This document shows positions 21,732 through 28,300 of a stretch of 28,300 nt of DNA, one piece after another. How positions within the stretch are numbered: position 1 is the stretch's first letter; each line of letters opens with the position of its first letter. This DNA is from JABDPF01 sp036351575. Its GTDB lineage: Bacteria > Pseudomonadota > Gammaproteobacteria > Xanthomonadales > SZUA-36. The translations under genes were made by a program, and so were the position numbers. The notes below the pieces were generated by a model that was not told where the DNA came from, did no database searches, and saw only the letters and a program-made list of their open reading frames with translations. The stretch spans positions 1 through 28,300 of the forward strand of contig JAZBPJ010000090.1 in the NCBI GenBank assembly GCA_036351575.1, read 5' to 3'.

Positions 21732-22621
21732 AAAGCAATGAAACCGCGCGGCTGCGCGTGGCCATCCAGAAATCGGGCCGGCTGTCGGAGCGTTCCCAGG
21801 ATGTACTGAAACGCTGCGGACTCAATTTTGCGCGCAGCAAGGACAAGCTGTTCTGGTACGGCCAGGACTTTCCGGTTGACCTGCTGCTGGTGCGTGACGA
21901 CGACATACCCCGCCTGCTGCTGGACGGCGTATGTGAACTCGGTATCGTCGGAGAAAACATCGCGCTCGAGGTCATGCTCGAGCGTGGCCTGCGCAACGGA
22001 CTGCAGCGGCTGCACGGCCTGGGTTTCGGCCAATGCCGCCTGTCGATCGCGGTGCCGGAAAGCACCGGGATCTCCGACGTCGCGGCGCTGGACGGGCAGC
22101 GCATCGCCACCAGTTACCCGGCACTGACCCGCGACCTGCTGCAAAAGAGAGGGGTCAACGCAGAAATCTCGGAACTGTCCGGCGCGGTGGAAATCGCCCC
22201 GAGCATGGGAACCGCCGACGCCATATCGGACCTGGTTTCGACCGGCACGACCCTGCGCGCCAACCACCTGCGCGAACTGGAAGTCCTGTTTCGCAGCGAA
22301 GCCGCCCTCTACGGCCGGCCGGGTCCGCTCGCACCCGAAAAACAGCGGCTCGTGGACCTGCTCCTCTCAAGGCTGACCGGCGTCATGCAGGCCAGCGCCA
22401 GCAAGTACGTGATGCTGCACGCTCCGCGCGATTCGCTGGCCAGGATCACCGAATTGCTGCCGGGGGTGGAACACCCGTCCCTGATGCCGCTGGAAGGTTC
22501 GGATCGCGTCGCCGTGCACGCGGTGTGCGGGGAAACGGTTTTCTGGGAGCACCTCGAGGCGCTCAAGGCTGCCGGCGCGTCCGCCATCCTGGTCCTGCCG
22601 GTCGAAAAGATGCTGGCCTGA
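21728..22621 (+). CDS. hisG: ATP phosphoribosyltransferase HisG, long form
   Basis: The 297-residue enzyme performs the first step of histidine synthesis, joining ATP and PRPP. It is the long form: catalytic periplasmic-binding-like domains (LRVAIQKSGRLSE at the start, then LGIVGENIALEV and PSMGTADAISDLVSTGTTLRAN for PRPP binding) are followed by the C-terminal regulatory domain (about 225-297, with ETVFWEHLEALKAAGASAILVLPVEKML). Histidine feedback is therefore expected and HisZ is not needed. AGGA lies 3 nt before the ATG, and the gene overlaps the TrpR-like gene. The next gene follows after 11 bp. Confidence 0.97.
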   Translation: MKSNETARLRVAIQKSGRLSERSQDVLKRCGLNFARSKDKLFWYGQDFPVDLLLVRDDDIPRLLLDGVCELGIVGENIALEVMLERGLRNGLQRLHGLGFGQCRLSIAVPESTGISDVAALDGQRIATSYPALTRDLLQKRGVNAEISELSGAVEIAPSMGTADAISDLVSTGTTLRANHLRELEVLFRSEAALYGRPGPLAPEKQRLVDLLLSRLTGVMQASASKYVMLHAPRDSLARITELLPGVEHPSLMPLEGSDRVAVHAVCGETVFWEHLEALKAAGASAILVLPVEKMLA

Positions 22622-22632
22622 GGACGGTTCGA

Positions 22633-23934
22633 ATGCTCCATTCATTAAAAACCAGCTATTGGCCTGAGCTCGATCGCGAACAGCGCGAGCGCCTGCTGCG
22701 CCGCCCGGCGCTGGATCAGCCCGGTATCGGGGACGCGGTCGCGGCCATCATTCAGCGGGTGCGCCGCGATGGCGATGCCGCGCTGGAAGCGTTGACGCAG
22801 GAACTCGACGGCTGCCGGCCGTCATCGCTGGAAGTGACGGCACCGGAGATCGCCGCGGCGGAGCAGCGCATCGGCGCTGACCTGAGGAGCGCCATCGAGG
22901 ATGCCGCCGAGCGCATCCGCGGTTTTCACAGCGCCGACAGGCCGCGGGACGGACGCCTGGAGACCGCGCCCGGCCTCGTCTGCGAGGTCCGCTACCAGCC
23001 GCTTTCACCGGTCGGGCTGTACATTCCGGGCGGCAGCGCACCGCTGTTGTCCACCGTGCTGATGCTCGCGATACCGGCCCGGTTGGCGGGCTGCGAGGAG
23101 GTGATCATGTGTTCTCCGCCGGCCGTTGATGGGCACATCGCCGACGAGGTGCTCGCGGCCGCTTCGCTGTGCGGTGTCGACCGGGTTTTCTGCGTCGGCG
23201 GCGCCCAGGCGATCGCCGCCATGGCATACGGAACGGACAGCCTGCCCCGCTGCGCCAAGATTTTCGGGCCCGGCAACGCCTGGGTCACCGAGGCCAAGCA
23301 GCAGGTTTCGCAGGACCCGCTGGGGGCTGCCGTCGATATGCCGGCCGGTCCTTCAGAGGTGCTGGTCATCGCGGACGGAGCAGCGGACCCGGTCGCCGTG
23401 GCCTGGGACCTGATGTCGCAGGCGGAACACGGCCCGGACTCCCAGTCCATTCTCCTGACCAACGATGACGCGCTCGCCGCGCAGGTCATCGAGGCACTGC
23501 AGGAATTGGCCCCGCAGCTGCCGCGCTGCGCGATCCTGGAGCGCTCACTCTCCGCTTCGCGCTTCATTCGCGTCGACAGCGTGGAAGAGGCCGTTTCGAT
23601 TTCAAACGGCTACGCGCCCGAACACCTGATCATCAATACCGAAAACGCGGCAGCGCTGGCCGCCAGCGTACGCAACGCGGGCTCGGTCTTCCTGGGGCCC
23701 TGGACACCGGAATCGCTGGGCGATTATTGCTCCGGCACCAACCACGTGCTGCCGACCTATGGCTGGGCGCGCTCCCACGGCGCGCTGGGCACCGGCGATT
23801 TCATGCGGCGCATGACCTTCCAGTCGGCCAGCCGCGAAGCGCTTGCCCGGGTCGGCCCGACGGCCGAAAAGCTGGCCGAAGTCGAAGGGCTGGAAGCACA
23901 CCGGATGGCGGTCCGGGCGAGGCTGCGGCGATGA
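22633..23934 (+). CDS. hisD: Histidinol dehydrogenase HisD
   Basis: The 433-residue zinc enzyme oxidises L-histidinol to L-histidine in two NAD steps. The family signature runs through FGPGNAWVTEAKQQV (211-225), AGPSEVLVIAD (238-248) and MSQAEHG (261-267, zinc ligands Gln263 and His266). The catalytic pair Glu330-His331 lies in GYAPEHL. Asp364 in GDYCSGTNHVLPT and the late His in GLEAHRMA complete the zinc site. The start ATG 22633 has GAGG about 9 nt upstream. The stop overlaps hisC (ATGA). Length equals the enterobacterial protein. Confidence 0.98.
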   Translation: MLHSLKTSYWPELDREQRERLLRRPALDQPGIGDAVAAIIQRVRRDGDAALEALTQELDGCRPSSLEVTAPEIAAAEQRIGADLRSAIEDAAERIRGFHSADRPRDGRLETAPGLVCEVRYQPLSPVGLYIPGGSAPLLSTVLMLAIPARLAGCEEVIMCSPPAVDGHIADEVLAAASLCGVDRVFCVGGAQAIAAMAYGTDSLPRCAKIFGPGNAWVTEAKQQVSQDPLGAAVDMPAGPSEVLVIADGAADPVAVAWDLMSQAEHGPDSQSILLTNDDALAAQVIEALQELAPQLPRCAILERSLSASRFIRVDSVEEAVSISNGYAPEHLIINTENAAALAASVRNAGSVFLGPWTPESLGDYCSGTNHVLPTYGWARSHGALGTGDFMRRMTFQSASREALARVGPTAEKLAEVEGLEAHRMAVRARLRR

Positions 23935-25004
23935 ACGTCGAGCAGCTTGCGCGGCCCGAAATCGTGGCCATGAAACCCTACTCCTCGGCGCGCCGAGAAG
24001 CGCCCGGCGAGGGCGTGCTGCTCAACGCCAACGAGGCGCCCTGGCCGCTGCTGGATATCGAGGACCGGCTGAACCGCTACCCCGATCCCCAGCCGGAACG
24101 ACTGCTCGAACGCCTGGCGCGCCTGTACGGCACGGAAGAACGTTTCCTGCTGGTGACGCGGGGCAGTGACGAGGGTATCGACCTGCTGACGCGCGTATTC
24201 TGCCGCGCGGGACAGGACGCCATACTGCAGTGCCCGCCCGCCTTTGGCATGTACCGCATCGCCGCCCAGGCGCAGGGAGCGGATGTCGTTTCCGTGCCGC
24301 GTCGCGACGACGACTTTTCACTCGACCAGGACGGGGTCCTGGAAGCCCTGGATGCCGACGCACGGATCAAGCTGGTCTTCCTGACGTCCCCGTCGAACCC
24401 GACCGGAGACGTGTTGCCGCCGGGTTTTCTTGAAAAGGTGCTGGAGCGCACGCGCGGTCGCGCGCTGGTGGTGCTGGACGAGGCATACGCCGAATTCTGC
24501 GGCCAGCCTTCCGCCGTGCCCCTGGTGAAGGAGCACGAGCACCTGGTCGTGCTGCGCACGCTTTCCAAGGCCTGGGCCGCGGCCGGGCTGCGCTGCGGCA
24601 CGGTCATCGCCCGGCCTGCGGTCGTCTCGCTGCTGCGCCGGGTGATCGCGCCCTACCCGCTGCCTTCTCCGGTGGTATCCATTGCGCTCGCCATGCTCGA
24701 GGACGACCGGCTCAAAGACCAGCGGGACCTGCTGCGCCAACTGCGCGACAACAAGAAGCAGTTGCTGGGCATGCTGCGTGACCGCCCCTTCGTCAAGCAG
24801 ATCTTCGCCGGCGAAGCCAACTTCGTGCTGCTGCGGGTCGATGACCCCGGCGGCCTGCTGGACTTCTGCGCCGCGCGCGGCGTGATCCTGCGCGGCTTCC
24901 CGTCCGATCCGGCGCTGCGTGACTGCATTCGCATTTCCGTTGGCTCCAGCAGCGACATGGCGCAACTCGAGCAGGCCCTCAAAGAATGGGAGAGTAAAAC
25001 ATGA
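23931..25004 (+). CDS. hisC: Histidinol-phosphate aminotransferase HisC
   Basis: The 357-residue fold-type I PLP enzyme transfers the amino group from glutamate to imidazole acetol phosphate. Seen in order are LLNANEAPWP (30-39), the GSDEGIDLL cofactor phosphate region (78-86), SPSNPTG (153-159) with Asn156, VLDEAYAEF (181-189) with Asp183 and Tyr186, and LSKAWAAAGLRCG (211-223) with the Schiff-base Lys213 and Arg221. A late RISVG carries the substrate-carboxylate arginine. It overlaps hisD and hisB by ATGA at both ends. Confidence 0.97.
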   Translation: MNVEQLARPEIVAMKPYSSARREAPGEGVLLNANEAPWPLLDIEDRLNRYPDPQPERLLERLARLYGTEERFLLVTRGSDEGIDLLTRVFCRAGQDAILQCPPAFGMYRIAAQAQGADVVSVPRRDDDFSLDQDGVLEALDADARIKLVFLTSPSNPTGDVLPPGFLEKVLERTRGRALVVLDEAYAEFCGQPSAVPLVKEHEHLVVLRTLSKAWAAAGLRCGTVIARPAVVSLLRRVIAPYPLPSPVVSIALAMLEDDRLKDQRDLLRQLRDNKKQLLGMLRDRPFVKQIFAGEANFVLLRVDDPGGLLDFCAARGVILRGFPSDPALRDCIRISVGSSSDMAQLEQALKEWESKT

Positions 25005-26074
25005 CCGGCGAAAAACGCAGAATCCTGTTTATCGACCGCGACGGAACCCTGATTACCGAACCGCCCGACCAGCAGGTCGATTCGCTGGAAAAACTGGGCC
25101 TGGTTCCGGGCGTGATCCCGGCTCTGCTGAAGCTGGCCGAAGCGGGTTACGAATTCGTCATCGTCAGCAACCAGGACGGGCTGGGGACCGAGGCTTACCC
25201 GTTCGAGGACTTCGAACCGCCGCAGCGCAAAATGCTGGAGCTGTTTGCTTCGCAGGGTATCGAGTTCTCCGATGTGCTGATCGACGAGCACTTCGAGCAC
25301 GAGGATTCACCCTGCCGCAAGCCCGGAATCGGCATGGTGCTGCCCTACCTGAAATCGGGCGAACTAGACCTCGAGGACTCCTGGGTCATCGGCGACCGGG
25401 AAACCGACCTGGAACTGGCCGAAAACATGGGTATCGGCGGCTTTCGCCTGCAGCCCGGGCCGGAAACCTGGGAAAGCATCGCGCACCACCTGCTGAACCG
25501 CCCGCGCCAGGCCCGGGTCAAGCGGGAAACCCGCGAAACCGACATCCAGGTGTTCGTCGACCTCGATGCACCCGGAACCAGCGAGGTGTCCACCGGCATC
25601 GGCTTTTTTGACCACATGCTGGACCAGCTCGCGTCGCACGGCGGCTTCCGGCTGGAACTGCAATGCAAAGGCGACCTGGAAATCGACGAGCACCATACCG
25701 TCGAGGACTGCGCACTGGCCCTGGGCCAGGCATTGAACCAGGCGCTGGGTGATCGCCGCGGTATCGGCCGTTACGGATTCTGCCTGCCGATGGACGAGTC
25801 GCTGGCGCAGGTCGCCATCGATCTTTCCGGTCGACCGGCCATGCAATTCGAAGCGGCCTTCCCGCGCGACAGCGTGGGCAACCTCTCGACCGAGATGGTC
25901 CGGCACTTCTTCCAGTCGCTGAGCCAGAAGCTGGGCGCCGCCATCCACGTGCAGGTCAGCGGAGAAAACACGCACCACATGGTGGAAGCCGTGTTCAAGT
26001 CCGCCGGCCGGGCGCTGCGGCCCGCACTGGAGCGACAGGGGCGGGAAATGCCCAGCACCAAGGGAGTGCTCTGA
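25001..26074 (+). CDS. hisB: Bifunctional histidinol-phosphatase / imidazoleglycerol-phosphate dehydratase HisB
   Basis: The 357-residue fusion has an N-terminal HAD phosphatase (1-165) with DRDGT carrying nucleophile Asp12 and Asp14, SNQDGLGTE (56-64) and GDRETDLELAEN (131-142). An IGPD domain follows (from about 178) with GFFDHMLDQLASHGGF (201-216), DEHHTVEDCALALG (229-242) and the later HHMVEAVFKSAGRAL. The fusion is typical of Gammaproteobacteria and some other phyla. The zinc loop differs from E. coli: where that enzyme has Cys92, His94, Cys101 and Cys103, this one has Asp95, His97, Ser103 and Cys105 (DEHFEHEDSPCRKP), so two zinc cysteines are replaced. The stop and the hisH start share one base (TGATG). 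Confidence 0.97.
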   Translation: MTGEKRRILFIDRDGTLITEPPDQQVDSLEKLGLVPGVIPALLKLAEAGYEFVIVSNQDGLGTEAYPFEDFEPPQRKMLELFASQGIEFSDVLIDEHFEHEDSPCRKPGIGMVLPYLKSGELDLEDSWVIGDRETDLELAENMGIGGFRLQPGPETWESIAHHLLNRPRQARVKRETRETDIQVFVDLDAPGTSEVSTGIGFFDHMLDQLASHGGFRLELQCKGDLEIDEHHTVEDCALALGQALNQALGDRRGIGRYGFCLPMDESLAQVAIDLSGRPAMQFEAAFPRDSVGNLSTEMVRHFFQSLSQKLGAAIHVQVSGENTHHMVEAVFKSAGRALRPALERQGREMPSTKGVL

Positions 26075-26670
26075 TGACCATCGCGGTCGTGGACAGCGGC
26101 GGCGCGAACATCACCTCGGTGCTGCACGCTCTGCGCCGGCTCGGCGCCGAGCCGGAGTTCAGCGACGACGCGGACACCATCCGCGCGGCAGACCGCGTGA
26201 TCCTGCCGGGCGTCGGCGCGGCCGGCAACGCGATGGACGTGCTGAACCGCCATGGCCTGGCCGACGTTCTGCGCGGCCTGAAACAGCCCGTTCTCGGTAT
26301 CTGCCTGGGCATGCAGCTTCTGTTCGAGTCTTCCGAGGAGGACAATGCGGAAATGCTCGGTATTATTCCGGCCCGGCTCAGGCGCCTGACGGGTCACGGC
26401 GGCCTCCGTGTTCCGCACATGGGATGGAATACGATACAGCCGGGCGTGGAAGATCACCTGCTGAACGGTATTGGCGGCGAGTGGTTCTATTTCGTACACT
26501 CCTTCGCTGCACCGGTGGGAGACTGGACGCTGGCGACCGGGTTTCACGGTGAACCGTTCAGCGCAGTCGTCCGTCATGAAAACTTTTACGGCGCCCAGTT
26601 TCACCCTGAGCGTTCGGCGGCAGCCGGCGCGTCGCTGCTCGAAAACTTCATGGAGACAAGCACGCCATGA
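26074..26670 (+). CDS. hisH: Imidazole glycerol phosphate synthase glutaminase subunit HisH
   Basis: The 198-residue class I glutamine amidotransferase supplies ammonia to HisF. The nucleophile Cys77 lies in LGICLGMQLLFE, and the His177-Glu179 pair in GAQFHPERS completes the triad. The oxyanion region PGVGAAGNAM (45-54) and PHMGWN are present. It overlaps hisA by ATGA. In this operon hisA lies between hisH and hisF, as in enterobacteria. Confidence 0.97.
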   Translation: MTIAVVDSGGANITSVLHALRRLGAEPEFSDDADTIRAADRVILPGVGAAGNAMDVLNRHGLADVLRGLKQPVLGICLGMQLLFESSEEDNAEMLGIIPARLRRLTGHGGLRVPHMGWNTIQPGVEDHLLNGIGGEWFYFVHSFAAPVGDWTLATGFHGEPFSAVVRHENFYGAQFHPERSAAAGASLLENFMETSTP

Positions 26671-27407
26671 GCTTTACCATCATTCCGGCTATCGACCTGC
26701 TCGACGGCGCCTGTGTCCGCTTGCTTCAGGGCGACTTCAAACAGTGCAAGACCTATGACCATGACGCGGTCGGACTGGCAGCCCGCTACGCCAGGGAAGG
26801 TGCGGAGTGGCTGCACGTCGTCGACCTGGCCGCCTCGCGCGACGGCGAAAAAGCGAATATTCAGCCCTTGCTTCGCCTGCTCGATTCCGCGACTCAATCC
26901 GTGCAGACCGGCGGCGGCGTGCGCCAGCGGGAAGACGTGCAGCGCAGGCTTGACGCCGGTGCCGACCGCGTGGTGGTCGGCAGCATCTGCGTCACCGAGC
27001 CCGAGCGCTTCGCAGACTGGCTGGATCACTTCGGCCCGGAAAAACTCGTCGCGGCCCTGGACGTACGGCTGGATGAACTCGGCACGCCCTGGCCGCGCAC
27101 CCACGGCTGGACGCGCGACTCCAGCCTCGACCTGTGGCGGCTGCTGGCGTTCTATGCAGACCGCGGTCTGCAACACGTGCTGTGCACCGACATCGGCAAG
27201 GACGGCGCCATGAAGGGACCGAACGCCTGCCTTTACGACTCGATCGTCGAGCGCTATCCCGAGCTGAAAGTCCAGGCATCCGGCGGTGTCAGCGGTCTCA
27301 AGGACCTGCGCCGGCTGTCGCGAACCGGCGCCGACTCGGCCATCGTCGGCAAGGCCCTGCTCGAGGGTTGTTTCACCGTCGCGGAAGCGCTCGAGAGCCT
27401 GTCGTGA
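26667..27407 (+). CDS. hisA: ProFAR isomerase HisA
   Basis: The 246-residue (beta/alpha)8-barrel isomerase opens the ribose of ProFAR to PRFAR. Catalytic Asp10 lies in IIPAIDLLDG and Asp132 in AALDVRLDE. The two half-barrel phosphate sites are TGGGVRQRED (81-90) and SGGVSGLKDL near the end. TDIGKDGAMKGPN (174-186) is the HisA hallmark. The stop overlaps a possible GTG start of hisF. No trpF-type (PriA) signature was noted, so a dedicated HisA is most likely. Confidence 0.97.
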   Translation: MSFTIIPAIDLLDGACVRLLQGDFKQCKTYDHDAVGLAARYAREGAEWLHVVDLAASRDGEKANIQPLLRLLDSATQSVQTGGGVRQREDVQRRLDAGADRVVVGSICVTEPERFADWLDHFGPEKLVAALDVRLDELGTPWPRTHGWTRDSSLDLWRLLAFYADRGLQHVLCTDIGKDGAMKGPNACLYDSIVERYPELKVQASGGVSGLKDLRRLSRTGADSAIVGKALLEGCFTVAEALESLS

Positions 27408-27409
27408 GC

Positions 27410-28183
27410 ATGGGCGTGGCGAAACGCCTGGTGCCCTGCCTGGATGTGCGCGACGGCCAGGTGGTCAAGGGGGTGCAGTTCCGCGACCACCGCGTGATGG
27501 GCGAGATCGTGGAACTGGCGGCGCGCTACCGGGACGAGGGGGCCGACGAACTGGTGTTCTACGACATCACGGCGAGCCCCGAAGGGCGCAGCGTGGATGT
27601 CGACTGGGTGCGCCGCGTTTCCGAAACCATCGACATTCCCTTCTGCGTGGCCGGGGGCATCCGCAGCGTCCAGGCGGCCGAACGTGTCCTGTCCCAGGGC
27701 GCGGACAAGATTTCGATCAACACGCCGGCGCTGGAAAACCCGGGCCTCATCGACGCGATGGTCAAGGCCTTCGGCAGCCAGTGCGTCGTGATCGGCGTGG
27801 ACTCGATCGCCGAGGGTGAAACCTGGACCGTGCGCTCCCACACCGGCACCCCGGATGAGATGAAATCGCCCGGCCGAAAGACACTGGACTGGCTGGACGA
27901 GGTGGTCGGCCGCGGCGCCGGAGAAATCGTGCTGAACTGCATGTCGGCCGACGGAACGCGCGCCGGCTACGACATCGCCCAGCTTGCCGCCGCGCGCGCG
28001 GTTCTGCCGATCCCGCTGGTGGCGTCCGGCGGCGCCGGCGAAACCCGGCACTTCGTGGACGTGTTCGAACAGGCGGACGTGGACGCCGCGCTGGCTGCGA
28101 CGGTTTTTCACTCGGGCCAGATTCCCATCCCGCAGCTTAAAAAATCGCTGGCTGCAGCCGGCATCGAGGTACGGCCGTGCTGA
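27410..28183 (+). CDS. hisF: Imidazole glycerol phosphate synthase cyclase subunit HisF
   Basis: The 257-residue (beta/alpha)8-barrel cyclase makes IGP and AICAR with ammonia from HisH. Catalytic Asp12 lies in VPCLDVRDGQVVKG and Asp131 in IGVDSIAEG. The phosphate sites are AGGIRSV (81-87) and SGGAGET, and GADKISINTPAL (98-109) is the family hallmark. I use ATG 27410. A GTG at 27404 that overlaps the hisA stop is a real alternative and would add two residues. The 3' end overlaps hisI by 7 nt. Confidence 0.97.
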   Translation: MGVAKRLVPCLDVRDGQVVKGVQFRDHRVMGEIVELAARYRDEGADELVFYDITASPEGRSVDVDWVRRVSETIDIPFCVAGGIRSVQAAERVLSQGADKISINTPALENPGLIDAMVKAFGSQCVVIGVDSIAEGETWTVRSHTGTPDEMKSPGRKTLDWLDEVVGRGAGEIVLNCMSADGTRAGYDIAQLAAARAVLPIPLVASGGAGETRHFVDVFEQADVDAALAATVFHSGQIPIPQLKKSLAAAGIEVRPC

Positions 28184-28300
28184 TCCGTGAAACCGAAGAC
28201 GTGGCCCGCATCGACTGGGACAAGATGAACGGGCTGGTCCCCGCCGTCGTGCAGCATGCTTTTGACGGCCGCGTTCTGATGCAGGGCTGGATGAACCGGC
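28177..28300 (+). CDS. hisI: Phosphoribosyl-AMP cyclohydrolase HisI (or HisIE), 5' part
   Basis: About 41 residues are visible before the window ends. The start is GTG 28177-28179, inside the end of hisF. The sequence DKMNGLVPAVVQ followed by GRVLMQGWMN is the N-terminal signature of HisI (compare GL-P-VVQ and VLM-AYMN). Whether a HisE pyrophosphohydrolase domain is fused downstream cannot be seen here. It closes the canonical his order. Confidence 0.93.
   Translation, partial: MLIRETEDVARIDWDKMNGLVPAVVQHAFDGRVLMQGWMNR

Noticed and set aside
27254..28111. Long minus-strand open frame opposite hisF
   Set aside because: It is a shadow of hisF, with low-complexity Arg/Ala/His-rich sequence and no family match.

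Overview
The window is 28.3 kb of dense, GC-rich DNA, almost certainly a gammaproteobacterial chromosome. Gene content (YadGH, HemN plus an FNR/ANR-type regulator, bifunctional HisB, long-form HisG, SlyD, HdhA-like dehydrogenase, ClsC-like lipoprotein) and a his operon led by a TrpR-like gene suggest a Xanthomonadales/Chromatiales-like bacterium (Wenzhouxiangella type). This placement is inferred from gene families only. No tRNA, rRNA, CRISPR array, transposase or phage gene was seen.

Left part (1-5082, all minus strand): a membrane-fusion protein cut by the window edge, a delta-9-type fatty-acid desaturase, a small ferritin-like protein, and the overlapping ABC pair yadG-yadH. The ferritin-like gene lies between two copies of an identical 32-bp hairpin-forming repeat. 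One copy is the 3' end of yadH. A second, REP-like hairpin lies inside the same segment.

5191-10976: a plus-strand operon of a secreted S33 peptidase/hydrolase with a NatA/NatB-type ABC exporter, all joined by 4-base ATGA overlaps. It converges on a secreted amidohydrolase, which is divergent from a protein with two CDGSH iron-sulfur domains.

11070-14962 is the most interesting part: queD, then a roughly 100-nt intergenic RNA candidate, hemN, an FNR/ANR-type regulator and a methyltransferase. The RNA candidate has an FNR-like box placed 41.5 bp upstream of its predicted start, several hairpins and a clear intrinsic terminator. A second FNR-like box stands in the same geometry before hemN. 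This looks like a local anaerobic regulatory module with an unannotated FnrS-like small RNA.

14985-21197 (minus strand): hdhA, a ClsC-like cardiolipin synthase lipoprotein, slyD, a DUF885 secreted metallopeptidase-like protein with a GntR regulator just upstream, and a DUF4097 protein with TVNG repeats.

21402-28300 (plus strand): the histidine operon yerC(trpR-like)-hisG-D-C-B-H-A-F-I, nearly all genes overlapping, with hisI cut by the right edge. No histidine-rich leader peptide is visible. An operator-like palindrome lies immediately before the TrpR-like gene.
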